Assembly: GCA_900546315.1 (NCBI GenBank)
Contig: URCP01000005.1
Span: 1 to 57,839 of the forward strand
Reading direction: 5' to 3'
Length of the DNA stretch: 57,839 bases
Source of the DNA: an uncultured Eubacteriales bacterium
Lineage (GTDB): Bacteria; Bacillota; Clostridia; Oscillospirales; CAG-272
A program made the translations under genes and the position numbers. The notes below the pieces were generated by a model. The model had not been told where the DNA came from. It made no database searches and saw nothing but the letters and a program-made list of their open reading frames with translations. This document shows, piece after piece, positions 41,926 to 50,458 of this stretch (the stretch's first letter is position 1; each line of letters begins with the position of its first letter).

Positions 41926-41960
41926 TAGCAGAATTCAAATATCGAGCGACAAAATTCAAA
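41926..41960 (+). promoter_or_regulatory. AraC-type operator B (35 bp)
   Basis: Contains AATTCAAA twice, 21 bases apart (41932 and 41953). It adjoins the -35 of the minus promoter and lies just after the plus -10, a place that would let one regulator activate the lipoprotein gene and repress its own. Confidence 0.75.
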
Positions 41961-41975
41961 ATGGAGAGTGAGTGT

Positions 41976-42851
41976 ATGTTCTACGACAAAATATGGGATA
42001 TTCATGAGCAGTTTTTCTGCGCGGCGGCGTGCTACCATAATATCAACGTACACATTCACGACTGCATAGAACTCATATATGTGATCAAAGGTCATATGCG
42101 TTTCACAAGCTCCGGAAAATCATACGAGATCGGCGAAAATCAGGTAATGGCGATATCAAGCTATATCCCGCATTCGGTCGATTCAACGATAACGGACAGA
42201 ACGTTCGATTCGATCATAGTGATGATTCCGAGAAGATACATCCTCGAATACAGTGAAATTCTCGACGGCAACTCATTCGCGGAACCGTATTTTGACGACC
42301 CGGGCGGGAGCATACTGCGCGTTTTCCGGCTTCTTCGGGATATCGGCGGAGCTGACCGCCCGCGTGACGCCGACGCGCCGTTCGCGTTTTTAGACAATTT
42401 ACCGGAGCGGCTCGATAGCGCGATAAACCATACCGTCCTGCTGCTGATGAGTCTCGTGCTGGCAAAGTGCGGTCTGAAGCCAAAGCCGCGCAGCACCATT
42501 CACGTTGTCGGCGCAATCGAGTATATCACCTCGAATTTCCGGGATGAGCTGACTGTCGCCGGTATCGCTAAGGCTCTTATCGTGAACCAGCAGCGGCTCT
42601 CCTCTGAGTTCCGCGAGGTGATGGGGATGAGCGTCGGAGAATACATATCCCGTCTGCGGGTAAACGAGGCGGCGCGCATCCTGCTGAATGATGAGGACGC
42701 GACTGTAGAGGTCGCCGCCATGCAATCGGGTTTCGGCAGTATGCGGAGCTTCCTGCGCGATTTCCGCCGTGAAAAGGGCTGTACCCCGACCGAGTTCAGA
42801 AACAGGAACAAAGCGTCTGATCAGCATGAAAATAAAAAGATTGACACATGA
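41976..42851 (+). CDS. AraC family regulator of the solute-binding lipoprotein genes
   Basis: The 291-residue product has an N-terminal cupin (HDCIELIYVIKGHMRF around 27-42, YEIGENQVMAISSYIPH) and a C-terminal double helix-turn-helix: VAGIAKALIVNQQRLSSEF and VAAMQSGFGSMRSFLRDF, ending KGCTPTEFRNR. ATG at 41976 follows GGAGAG by nine bases; upstream ATGs at 41892 and 41961 lie before or in that site. The gene starts 15 bases after operator B and is divergent from the decayed lipoprotein gene. Both operator copies point to it as the regulator of the pair; that is inference from position. Confidence 0.86.
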   Translation: MFYDKIWDIHEQFFCAAACYHNINVHIHDCIELIYVIKGHMRFTSSGKSYEIGENQVMAISSYIPHSVDSTITDRTFDSIIVMIPRRYILEYSEILDGNSFAEPYFDDPGGSILRVFRLLRDIGGADRPRDADAPFAFLDNLPERLDSAINHTVLLLMSLVLAKCGLKPKPRSTIHVVGAIEYITSNFRDELTVAGIAKALIVNQQRLSSEFREVMGMSVGEYISRLRVNEAARILLNDEDATVEVAAMQSGFGSMRSFLRDFRREKGCTPTEFRNRNKASDQHENKKIDT

Positions 42852-42889
42852 TCCCGCAAAATATAAAAACAAACGAAAGGAATCCCAAA

Positions 42890-43675
42890 ATGAAAGCACA
42901 ACAGATAATGGACCTTCTCTTCGACCTCGGAGAGTGCGGCAGACTCGAGAAGACCTGCGACACGATAAAATCCGGCTCCCCGGACGCGGAGGTGACAAAG
43001 ATCGCCGTCTCGATGTTCGCGACCCCGGATGTCGTCAGAAAAGCGAAGGAGACCGGAGCACAACTTCTGGTCGTTCACGAGCCCACATACTTCAACCACT
43101 GGGACGAGCACTCGGACGAGCCGTTCGAGGTCGAGAAGCGCCGTCTCATCGAGGAGTCCGGGATAACAATCTACCGTTATCACGACTACCCGCACAGGGC
43201 GCCGAAGGATATGATCTGCGAGGGTGAGATAAAATACATGAAGCTCGACGGAGAGGTCGAGTACATTGGAAGGTTCGACAAAGTGAGAATCAGATTGAAC
43301 ACCCCGATGACCCCCCGTGAGCTCGCCGCGCATATCGAGAAGAACGTCGGGATAAAGCACATCCGCATCGCCGGAGCCGCGGATTCCCCGTGCACGAAGA
43401 TCACCGGTATGTTCGGCACCCCGGGCGGCATCGAGCAGGAGTTACGAAGCGACGACTGCGAGGTCGTGATGACCGGAGAGGTCTGCGAGTGGGCTCTCGC
43501 CGAATGGGTGAGACAGGCGGCACAGATGGGACACAAAAAGGCTCTTCTCGTCCTCGGTCATCTCGGCTCCGAGCGCGACGGAATGCGCCTCGTCGCGGAC
43601 ATCCTGAAGGAAAAGCTGCCGGAAATCCCGACCGAATACATAGAGTCGGGCGAGGTATACACCTACACGGACTGA
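42890..43675 (+). CDS. Nif3-like dinuclear metal centre protein
   Basis: Nif3/YbgI proteins form a toroidal hexamer with a two-metal site; their role is not settled. The 261-residue product has LLVVHEPTYFNHW (residues about 58-70) and LVLGHLGSERDGM (about 222-234), whose histidines and glutamate are the metal ligands; the usual HHP of the first motif reads VHEP here. ATG at 42890 follows GAAAGGAATCCCAAA. It starts 38 bases after the AraC gene and may be cotranscribed, though no functional link is evident. An 89-bp palindromic repeat follows the stop. Confidence 0.82.
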   Translation: MKAQQIMDLLFDLGECGRLEKTCDTIKSGSPDAEVTKIAVSMFATPDVVRKAKETGAQLLVVHEPTYFNHWDEHSDEPFEVEKRRLIEESGITIYRYHDYPHRAPKDMICEGEIKYMKLDGEVEYIGRFDKVRIRLNTPMTPRELAAHIEKNVGIKHIRIAGAADSPCTKITGMFGTPGGIEQELRSDDCEVVMTGEVCEWALAEWVRQAAQMGHKKALLVLGHLGSERDGMRLVADILKEKLPEIPTEYIESGEVYTYTD

Positions 43676-43679
43676 CTAA

Positions 43680-43768
43680 GGAAACACTGATTTAAGGTTG
43701 TTTTCGCAGAAAAAAGCCCACAAATCCAAGCCTTTTTTCTGCGAAAACCCGATTTATTCAGTGTATCC
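43680..43768 (+). repeat. Nested palindromic repeat, copy 3 of 3 (89 bp)
   Basis: Begins GGAAACACTGATTTAAGG and ends ATTCAGTGTATCC, with inner arms GTTTTCGCAGAAAAAAG and complement. It starts four bases after the Nif3 stop and is followed, after eight bases, by a terminator, the same order as copy 2. Confidence 0.88.
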
Positions 43769-43776
43769 CTAAAATA

Positions 43777-43812
43777 AGTGACCGCCGGGTTTCACCCCGA
43801 CGGTCACTGTTT
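43777..43812. terminator. Terminator between Nif3 and AraC genes
   Basis: AGTGACCG (43777-43784) pairs with CGGTCACT (43801-43808), followed by GTTTATTT. The genes on each side converge. Confidence 0.75.
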
Positions 43813-44617
43813 ATTTCCCTCCGCGGAACGCGGACGGTGTCTCCCCGAACTTCTTCCCGAACACATAGGAAAAATAGTGCTCATCCCGGAACCCGACGCT
43901 GTAGGCTATCTCCTTCACGAGCATATTCGTACCGAGAAGCATTGTTTTTGCCAGTGAAAAGCGCTGGTGAGTCAGATATCCGTACGGCGTGCGCCCGAAG
44001 GTCTGTCTGAATATCCTTGAAGCCTGCGACGGGCTCTTGTATATCAGCGCGGCGAGCAGATCTATCGACACTTCCTCAGATAAGTGCGCGTCAATGTATT
44101 CCTTCATCCTGACGGCGTCAGGGACAATACCGGCGTCCGGCTCACCGCCGCTGTTTTTCAGAAAGGTCAGAAGCTCGTGGAAAATCACGGCGCCCTTATC
44201 GTTTATAGTGTCGGCGGGAAGGCCGGACGCGCACAGCTCCAGCATCCGCTCGAAATACTTCGCCGCGCCGGTCGCGCGGAAGAGGCACGCGTCAGTCAGC
44301 CCGTAGGCGTCGGTCAGCGCGTTTATGAGCACTCCGGAGGCGTTGAACCATATCTTCTTCCACGGCGTCTTCTCGTCTGAATAGTAGACCTGATCCCTGC
44401 CCTGGAGAACCATGTAGACGTCGTCCTTTTCCGGGTGATATGTATGCCCTCCGTACTCTACAGTTCCGGAGCCGTCGTAGATGTATTCGATACTCATGAC
44501 GTCCGAGTCGGTCCGTCTTATGCGATAGCTTCCGTCGCAGTAGGATATCCCGGCGATGCATATCCTGAACGGCGTGTCCCCGCTCGGGCTTCCTACATAG
44601 TATATATCCTCTCTCAT
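43811..44617 (-). CDS. AraC family transcriptional regulator (GH2-side)
   Basis: The 268-residue product has an N-terminal cupin domain (EYIYDGSGTVEYGG, YHPEKDDVYMVLQG) and a C-terminal double helix-turn-helix with YKSPSQASRIFRQTFGRTP and VGFRDEHYFSYVFGKKFGE. It is divergent from the GH2 enzyme gene at 44741, whose promoter lies between them, and probably activates it. The start at 44617 lies behind AAGAAAACAAGC with no strong ribosome site. Its ligand would be a glycoside, unknown. Confidence 0.86.
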   Translation of the reverse strand: MREDIYYVGSPSGDTPFRICIAGISYCDGSYRIRRTDSDVMSIEYIYDGSGTVEYGGHTYHPEKDDVYMVLQGRDQVYYSDEKTPWKKIWFNASGVLINALTDAYGLTDACLFRATGAAKYFERMLELCASGLPADTINDKGAVIFHELLTFLKNSGGEPDAGIVPDAVRMKEYIDAHLSEEVSIDLLAALIYKSPSQASRIFRQTFGRTPYGYLTHQRFSLAKTMLLGTNMLVKEIAYSVGFRDEHYFSYVFGKKFGETPSAFRGGK

Positions 44618-44652
44618 GCTTGTTTTCTTAACCTCTTTGCCTGTTTTATCAA

Positions 44653-44681
44653 TTTACATGATAATATTATAGCAGTATAAT
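44653..44681 (+). promoter_or_regulatory. Promoter of the GH2 gene
   Basis: TTTACA (44653-44658), 17-base spacer, TATAAT (44676-44681). A less clear opposite promoter for the AraC gene (TTTATA-17-TATAAT) overlaps it on the minus strand. Confidence 0.7.
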
Positions 44682-44740
44682 ATACTTATATAAACCACCG
44701 GAATGTAAATTTTCCGGTTTTTCTGAAAGGAATCACGATA

Positions 44741-46468
44741 ATGTCAATGAATCAGATACCGCGCCCGGAACACCCCGAACCGATATGGGAGCGCTCCTCG
44801 TGGGAAAACCTCAACGGAACATGGGAGTTCGCCTTCGATCACGGCCGCTCCGCGCGTGACCGCGGACTTTACAAGAGCGAGGAAAAGCTCCCGCTCGAAA
44901 TTCTCGTTCCGTTCTGCCCGGAGAGCAGACTCTCCGGTATTGAGTACAAGGACTTCATCGACGCCGTCTGCTACCGCAGGCACTTTGAGATATCGAAGGA
45001 GCGCCTTGACGGCAGGATATTCCTGCATTTCGGCGCCGTCGACTACAAGGCGTATGTCTATATAAACGGCGAACTCGCGGGGACACACCTCGGCGGCTAC
45101 GCGTCCTTCGCGCTTGATATCACAAAGCTCGTCAGGGAAGGCGACAATACCGTTTTTGTCTGGGCTCTCGACGACATAAGAAGCGGCAGACAGCCGCGCG
45201 GCAAGCAGTCCGGTCAGTTCGCCTCCGCCGGATGCGACTACACGAGAACGACCGGAATCTGGCAGACCGTCTGGCTCGAGTTTCTTCCTATGGAATACAT
45301 AAAATACGCGAAGTATTTCCCCGACGTAAACGCCGGAACCCTCACTGTCATCGGAGAAACTGTCGGAAAGGGAAAGCTCTCGATCGCGTCCTCATATGAG
45401 GGTGTCCCGACCGGTTCGGCTGAGGTCGACTGCGTCGGCGGAGGCTTCACCGCGACGATAAAGCTCACCGAGAAGCATCTCTGGGAGATAGGAAAGGGCG
45501 GACTGTATGACCTCGTCCTTACCTTCGGCGGAGACACGGTGAAGAGCTATTTCGGTCTCAGAAGCGTCGCGCTCGACGGCATGAAGTTCAGACTGAACGG
45601 CAAGTCTGTGTTCCAGCGCCTCGTGCTTGACCAAGGCTTCTATCCGGACGGCATTTACACGGCTCCGACCGACGCCGACCTCGAAAAGGACATCGAGCTC
45701 TCGATGGTGTGCGGCTTCAACGGCGCGAGACTGCATCAGAAGGTCTTCGAGGCGAGATTCCTCTACCACGCCGACAGGCACGGATACATGGTCTGGGACG
45801 AGATGGGCAACTGGGGCTTCGACTGCGGAGCGGCTCAGGCAACCGAGATATACCTCAACGAATGGATGGAGGTAGTAGCGCGCGACTTCGATCACCCGTC
45901 GGTCATCGGCTGGTGCCCGTTCAACGAAACATGGTCGTATATGCAGAAGGACGGGACGAACACGCTTCTCTCCACGATTTACAACATGACGAAGATGTAC
46001 GACCCCACCCGCCCTGTCATCGACACGAGCGGCGGATACCACTTCGTGACCGACATCTACGACGTTCACGACTACGATCAGGACCCCGACAACTTAAGAA
46101 AGCACTACGAGAAGCTCTCCGAGGGCGAGATCTTTGACTGGCTCGCAACCCGCACACCATCAATGACACAGAAATGGAAAGGCGAGCCGGTATTTGTAAG
46201 CGAGTACGGCGGAATCGGCTGGAAGACCGACGGAACCGACGGCTGGGGCTACGGCAAGAACCCCGAGGGCGAGGAAGAATTCGTCACCCGCTTCACGCGC
46301 CTGACCCATGTCCTTCTCGACAACCCGCTGATCATGGGCTTCTGCTACACCCAGCTCTATGATATCGAGCAGGAGGTAAACGGTCTCTACACCTATGAGA
46401 GAGTTCCGAAGTTCGACGTGTCCCAGTTCAGAAAGGCCTGCGAAAAGAAAGCGGCCATAGAGGACTGA
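44741..46468 (+). CDS. GH2 family glycosidase (beta-galactosidase/beta-glucuronidase-like)
   Basis: The 575-residue product has the GH2 layout: a sugar-binding jelly-roll (about 15-180, WENLNGTWEFAFD and HFGAVDYKAYVYING), an Ig-like domain (about 185-275) and a TIM barrel. Glu396 in CPFNETWS matches the acid/base and Glu488 in VSEYGGIGW the nucleophile. It is shorter than LacZ and lacks the last domains, like many GH2 enzymes of gut Clostridia. There is no signal peptide, so the substrate enters the cell first. ATG at 44741 follows GAAAGGAATCACGATA. The divergent AraC gene is its likely regulator. Whether it cuts galactosides, glucuronides or arabinosides cannot be told. Confidence 0.87.
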   Translation: MSMNQIPRPEHPEPIWERSSWENLNGTWEFAFDHGRSARDRGLYKSEEKLPLEILVPFCPESRLSGIEYKDFIDAVCYRRHFEISKERLDGRIFLHFGAVDYKAYVYINGELAGTHLGGYASFALDITKLVREGDNTVFVWALDDIRSGRQPRGKQSGQFASAGCDYTRTTGIWQTVWLEFLPMEYIKYAKYFPDVNAGTLTVIGETVGKGKLSIASSYEGVPTGSAEVDCVGGGFTATIKLTEKHLWEIGKGGLYDLVLTFGGDTVKSYFGLRSVALDGMKFRLNGKSVFQRLVLDQGFYPDGIYTAPTDADLEKDIELSMVCGFNGARLHQKVFEARFLYHADRHGYMVWDEMGNWGFDCGAAQATEIYLNEWMEVVARDFDHPSVIGWCPFNETWSYMQKDGTNTLLSTIYNMTKMYDPTRPVIDTSGGYHFVTDIYDVHDYDQDPDNLRKHYEKLSEGEIFDWLATRTPSMTQKWKGEPVFVSEYGGIGWKTDGTDGWGYGKNPEGEEEFVTRFTRLTHVLLDNPLIMGFCYTQLYDIEQEVNGLYTYERVPKFDVSQFRKACEKKAAIED

Positions 46469-46485
46469 TACGATCCTATTAAACA

Positions 46486-46520
46486 GGGGCGGTCACAGAG
46501 CGTGACCGTCCCGATTTTTC
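46486..46520 (+). terminator. Terminator of the GH2 gene
   Basis: GGGGCGGTCAC pairs imperfectly with GTGACCGTCCC across a short loop, followed by GATTTTTC. The stretch 46521-46717 holds no gene; a small hairpin (GCCGTC/GACGGC) precedes the next start. Confidence 0.8.
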
Positions 46521-46717
46521 TTTTCTGTTCCGGAGCGTATATAAATATAGGTATACGGCGCCGGAGCACAGTCTGTCGGCTGATTCATTAAAAACCCGAT
46601 GCCCTCTCTCCCGGACATATTTCGACACGCCGTCATATACTTAAGTGCGGCACAAAGAAACTCTCTGTACCGCGAAAACGCCGTCGAATGACGGCAGATA
46701 ATACGGAGGAAAGCATC

Positions 46718-47569
46718 ATGGCAGCATTCACCAATCAGGCGACCCTGTCCTACAACCGCGGCACAACGACCTCGAATGTCGTCACCGGAGAACTCGTGGA
46801 AGTTCTTTCCGCGTCGAAGACAGCCGTGACCGACAGCTACGAGCCGGGCGGGAAAATCACATACATCGTCAGCGTGGTCAACTCCGGCACGACCGGATAC
46901 ACGGGTCTCACGCTTACCGACAACCTCGGAAGCTACACGGTCGGGACGTCGACGTTTGTACCGCTCGACTATGTGGACGGTTCTCTTCACTACTATATCG
47001 GAGGAACCGAACAGGCGGCGCCGACAGTCACAGCCGGTCCGCCAATGACCGTTACAGGAATCAGCGTACCGGCGGGAGGCAACGCGGTCATAGTCTACGA
47101 GGCAAGAGTCAACGGCACGGCTCCGCTCACGGCGGAGAGCGAAATCGTCAACACAGCGGAGCTGTCCGGAGGCGGGATCACCCCGATCACCGTAACCGAT
47201 ACCGTGAACGTATCCGCGGAACCGAGGCTCACAATCAGCAAGGCGATCTGCCCGTCAACCGTCGTTGAGAACGGACAGGTGACCTATACGTTCGTCATAC
47301 AGAACAGCGGCAATATCGCGGCTGTCGCGGCGGACGGGATAACCGTAACCGATACCTTCGACCCGGTTCTGAATGACATCGCGGTCGCCCTTGATGGAAC
47401 CGCGCTCGCTCTGACGACCGATTACACGTATGACACAGCGACCGGAGCGTTCGCGACCGTTCCCGGAAGAATAACCGTACCGGCGGCGACCTTCGCGCAG
47501 AACGCGGGAACCGGTGAATACACGGTGACGCCCGGAGTCGCGGTTCTCACCGTGACCGGAACCGTATGA
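46718..47569 (+). CDS. DUF11 repeat protein without signal peptide
   Basis: The 283-residue product has two tandem DUF11-type beta-sandwich domains: about 28-155 (YEPGGKITYIVSVVNSG) and 160-283 (VVENGQVTYTFVIQNSG). Such domains usually belong to surface proteins with a signal and wall anchor, but this one begins MAAFTNQATLSYN with neither, and ends directly after the second domain. ATG at 46718 follows a perfect GGAGGA, so the start is firm. It lies alone between terminators, near no secretion gene. It could be released by lysis, in spores, or by a non-classical route; that is speculation. Confidence 0.75.
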   Translation: MAAFTNQATLSYNRGTTTSNVVTGELVEVLSASKTAVTDSYEPGGKITYIVSVVNSGTTGYTGLTLTDNLGSYTVGTSTFVPLDYVDGSLHYYIGGTEQAAPTVTAGPPMTVTGISVPAGGNAVIVYEARVNGTAPLTAESEIVNTAELSGGGITPITVTDTVNVSAEPRLTISKAICPSTVVENGQVTYTFVIQNSGNIAAVAADGITVTDTFDPVLNDIAVALDGTALALTTDYTYDTATGAFATVPGRITVPAATFAQNAGTGEYTVTPGVAVLTVTGTV

Positions 47570-47595
47570 ATCTGACAAACACGTAAAGCGGCAAA

Positions 47596-47634
47596 AGGGA
47601 GACTGCCATTCATCCGGCGGTCTCCCTGATTTTT
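47596..47634. terminator. Terminator between DUF11 and manA genes
   Basis: AGGGAGAC (47596-47603) pairs with GTCTCCCT (47620-47627), then GATTTTT. The manA gene ends 11 bases further, from the other side. Confidence 0.8.
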
Positions 47635-47644
47635 CATTCCGGCT

Positions 47645-48607
47645 TCACAGTCCGGCGCGTATGCAGACGGCTTTCTCCGACACGAGCGACACTTCTCCGA
47701 GCCCGGCGGACAGATAATATGTGTCCCCCTTGACAAACGGATAATCTTTCCCGCCCGCGCGGATGATTCCCTCTCCATCTGTAAATGTCAGCGACGCGAA
47801 GCTGTCTTCACCGACGCTTATATGTTTATCGCCGCTTATGTCGTACTTTCTGACGGTGAACTTGTCGCAGGCGGCGAGAAGGTCCGGATCACGCCTGTCG
47901 GCCTTTGAAAAACGCAGCTTCTCTATCTCTTCCGGCGTGTAGTTCACTATGACTTTCTTCGCCTTCTCTACGTGCAGCTCGCGCGGCTTACCGTCCTTTC
48001 CGGGGCGGTCGTAATCGTAGACGCGGTAGGTTATGTTCGAGTTCTGCTGTATCTCGCAGATGAGTATGCCAGCGCCGATCGCGTGGACGAGCCCGGACGG
48101 GATGAAATACACCTCTCCCGCGTGAACCTTCACATACCGCAGTGTCCCGCCTATCCTGTGCTCAGCGACGGCGCGCTCAAACTCCTCCCGCGTGCAGTCC
48201 TCCTTCAGACCGAAAACGAGCTCAGCGCCTTCGTCCGCCCCGACTATGTACCACATCTCAGTCTTCCCGAACTCGCCCTCGTTCTTCAGCGCGTAGTCGT
48301 CGGACGGGTGAACCTGTATCGACAGCTTATCCCTCGCGTCGATGAATTTGATGAGCAGCGGGAAACGGTCGGCGTTATAACCCTTTCCTATAAGTCCGTA
48401 TCCGCCCTTTTCAAGGTAGTCTCCGAGGGTCATGTCCTTGTATACGCCGTTATCTATGACGTTCATGCCGTCCGGTCTGACGGTCAGCTCCCAGCTCTCC
48501 GCGATGTTTTCAAACGGCGCGGTCTTGTGGTATTCTTTCTTCAGCTTGTCCCCGCCCCAGATTATCTCTTTTACGGCGGGACGCAGTCTCATCGGGTAAA
48601 GTTCCAT
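47645..48607 (-). CDS. manA: Mannose-6-phosphate isomerase, class I
   Basis: ManA converts mannose 6-phosphate to fructose 6-phosphate with zinc. The 320-residue product has the family landmarks: KEIIWGGDKL at 13-22, LSIQVHPSDDYA (zinc-binding His), KTEMWYI (zinc-binding Glu), and the long VHAIGAGILICEIQQNSN followed by TYRVYDYDR, the substrate and metal loop. It is a cytosolic enzyme that feeds mannose into glycolysis. ATG at 48607 follows AAAGGACTTGAACAAA; the TTG at 48616 lies nearer that site and is less likely. It is 26 bases downstream of an acetyltransferase gene on the same strand. Confidence 0.92.
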   Translation of the reverse strand: MELYPMRLRPAVKEIIWGGDKLKKEYHKTAPFENIAESWELTVRPDGMNVIDNGVYKDMTLGDYLEKGGYGLIGKGYNADRFPLLIKFIDARDKLSIQVHPSDDYALKNEGEFGKTEMWYIVGADEGAELVFGLKEDCTREEFERAVAEHRIGGTLRYVKVHAGEVYFIPSGLVHAIGAGILICEIQQNSNITYRVYDYDRPGKDGKPRELHVEKAKKVIVNYTPEEIEKLRFSKADRRDPDLLAACDKFTVRKYDISGDKHISVGEDSFASLTFTDGEGIIRAGGKDYPFVKGDTYYLSAGLGEVSLVSEKAVCIRAGL

Positions 48608-48633
48608 TTTGTTCAAGTCCTTTCAATAGTATA

Positions 48634-49170
48634 TCAGACAAGCTTCTTTGACATATATATGACAAGCTCGTCGTCGTTCGGATAAACGCCGTATGGCTCC
48701 GCCGGGCGGTCCTTGTACCATACTCCCGAGCCGTCCGGAATATATCCTCTTTTCGCATACATTCTCTGCGCGGACCCGTATCCGGAGTGCAGTCCGACGC
48801 CCAGATACACAGTGTCGGCGTATTCCTTCGCGATATCCTCCGCGGCGTCCATCAGAGCCTTTCCGACACCGTGCCGCCTGTACTTTTCGAGAACGCCGAA
48901 ATCGACTATCTCCGGAAGTCCCCGCCCGGCGAAAGCGCCGAACTGCGCGTCGGGATATACATTTATATATCCGGCGATGTTTCCCTGATACTCCGCGACG
49001 AGCGAGATACATTTTCCCTCATCGCGATCCCTCAGGCGATCGATGTATTTGTCTATTGTCTGATCCCACCCCTGAGCAACCTCTCCGGCGCAGATGATCT
49101 CCGAGTCATCCGGGCGGAAATTTCTTACACATATAGTTCTATCGTCGTAGTATGTCTTTTCTTCGTACAT
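48634..49170 (-). CDS. GNAT family N-acetyltransferase
   Basis: The 178-residue product has the GNAT core: EYQGNIAGYINVYPDA, LPEIVDFGVLEKYRRHGVG (the acetyl-CoA pyrophosphate loop, YRRHGVGKAL) and LGVGLHSGYGSAQRMYAKRGY. It should acetylate a small amine or peptide; the acceptor is not known. ATG at 49170 is nine bases after AGGG; a GTG at 49179 is possible. It is followed by manA, probably in the same transcript. Confidence 0.85.
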   Translation of the reverse strand: MYEEKTYYDDRTICVRNFRPDDSEIICAGEVAQGWDQTIDKYIDRLRDRDEGKCISLVAEYQGNIAGYINVYPDAQFGAFAGRGLPEIVDFGVLEKYRRHGVGKALMDAAEDIAKEYADTVYLGVGLHSGYGSAQRMYAKRGYIPDGSGVWYKDRPAEPYGVYPNDDELVIYMSKKLV

Positions 49171-49284
49171 AGCCTTCACCCTTTTTTGTCACATGAATAA
49201 TTCTCCCGTTTCCGGCAATACTTTTCTCGCGGTCGGAAAGCAATCTGTCCCCGCAATCAGATAAAACCAAGGAGCGTTTACACA

Positions 49285-49458
49285 ATGAAAAACGAGAAGA
49301 ACCAGAATCAGAGCCAGAACCGGAACAAGGCACAGAACCAGAACACCAATCGTGCGAACAGCTATCAGAGCAATCAGCAGGCACAGAACTGCCACAAGAA
49401 CCACTCCGAGAACACCGACGGCAGAGAGTCCGAAGAGAACGAGCGCGAAGAGTTCTGA
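49285..49458 (+). CDS. Small Asn/Gln-rich hydrophilic protein
   Basis: A 57-residue reading frame begins MKNEKNQNQSQNRNK and is dominated by Asn, Gln, Glu, Lys and Arg, with one Cys. A GGAG site 12-15 bases upstream and a terminator directly after the stop suggest it is a real transcription unit. Highly polar Asn/Gln-rich small proteins of this kind occur in spore-forming Clostridia. A possible forespore-type promoter (GAATA, 16 bases, CAATACT near 49195-49222) is only weakly supported. The function is unknown. Confidence 0.6.
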   Translation: MKNEKNQNQSQNRNKAQNQNTNRANSYQSNQQAQNCHKNHSENTDGRESEENEREEF

Positions 49459-49472
49459 CTCATTGTTCCTGT

Positions 49473-49506
49473 CCGCCGTGGATAAGCCCGCGGCGGCTTT
49501 TTATTT
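49473..49506 (+). terminator. Terminator of the small Asn/Gln-rich gene
   Basis: CCGCCG pairs with CGGCGG, followed by CTTTTTATTT. It runs into the stop of the converging ispD gene at 49501. Confidence 0.75.
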
Positions 49507-50274
49507 GCTGTTCTTCTCGGTTCTGCGCAGTATGACCTCGGCTATAGCGAGATCGGCGGGCGTCGTTATCTTGATATTGTCGGTCCCGCAGTCGACGAGC
49601 TTCACCGGGAAACCGACACGCTCGGCGAGCATATTGTCGTCGGTCGCGGAGAAGCCCTCCGCCTTTGCCGTATAAGCGGCGGCGCGGTACAGGTCAGTCC
49701 CAAATATCTGCGGCGTGGAGGCGAGCCAGAGTGAAGAGCGGTCTACCGTCTCCTCGATGAATCCCCTGAAATCCGCGCGCTTGACCGTATCGCTCGCGTG
49801 GGAAGCGGCGGTCGCGGCGCCCCAGTTGTACGCCTCCCTCGCGACAGACGATATTATCTCCGGTGTCACAAGGCATCTCGCGCCGTCGTGTATCGCGACG
49901 AACTCAGCCTTGTCCGATATCCTCTCAAACCCGCGCAGTACCGATTCCTGTCTCGTGTCCCCGCCCTCAACGACGGCGGTGAGCTTATTTATATTGTAGC
50001 TTTTCCTCAGGGTCTCGTACATGGGGATCTCGTCCGCCCTCGCGGCGACCACTATCTCGTTTATCTCACCGCACCTCTCAAAGGCGAGCAGTGTGCGCGC
50101 TATCACCGGCATTCCGCAGAGCTCCATCGTCTGCTTCGTCTGTCCGCTTCCCATTCTCGTGCCGCTTCCGGCGGCGGCTATCACGGCGGACGTGAAGTGC
50201 GGCTTTCCCGCCGTTTTCGACAGGCTCCGTATCAGCGCCGCTATGTCTCCGCTCGTTATATGCAAACTTATCAT
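49501..50274 (-). CDS. ispD: 2-C-methyl-D-erythritol 4-phosphate cytidylyltransferase
   Basis: IspD attaches CMP to methylerythritol phosphate in the non-mevalonate route to isoprenoids. The 257-residue product has IAAAGSGTRMGSGQTKQ (about residues 32-48, nucleotide loop and catalytic residues), IAIHDGAR-like VAIHDGARCLV, and KITTPADLAIAE near the end. An N-terminal extension of about 28 residues precedes the core. The AAGGA site touches the ATG at 50274; a TTG three codons later (50265) is spaced better and may be the real start. Upstream an extended -10 (TGTGGTATAAT, 50303-50308 core) has a poor -35. ispF is not adjacent. Confidence 0.9.
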   Translation of the reverse strand: MISLHITSGDIAALIRSLSKTAGKPHFTSAVIAAAGSGTRMGSGQTKQTMELCGMPVIARTLLAFERCGEINEIVVAARADEIPMYETLRKSYNINKLTAVVEGGDTRQESVLRGFERISDKAEFVAIHDGARCLVTPEIISSVAREAYNWGAATAASHASDTVKRADFRGFIEETVDRSSLWLASTPQIFGTDLYRAAAYTAKAEGFSATDDNMLAERVGFPVKLVDCGTDNIKITTPADLAIAEVILRRTEKNSK

Positions 50275-50302
50275 TCCTTACAGCATAATTTTCTCACCAT
50301 TT

Positions 50303-50331
50303 ATTATACCACATCCGGCGCGGAATGTAGT
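50303..50331 (-). promoter_or_regulatory. Possible promoter of ispD
   Basis: Minus strand TATAAT at 50303-50308 with TGTGG in front; the -35 (50326-50331) is poor. The stretch resembles the distal left-edge promoter at 253-281 in its spacer. Confidence 0.5.
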
Positions 50332-50458
50332 GAACAAAGTTATAATTTTAACTCACCCGTAATCGGTTGTCTGTTAATATTCGGCAACCAAATATATTAT
50401 GACAAATGAACGCCGTGTCACGTGACAAAACGCGCGGCGTTAAGTTTTCGTGAATCAC

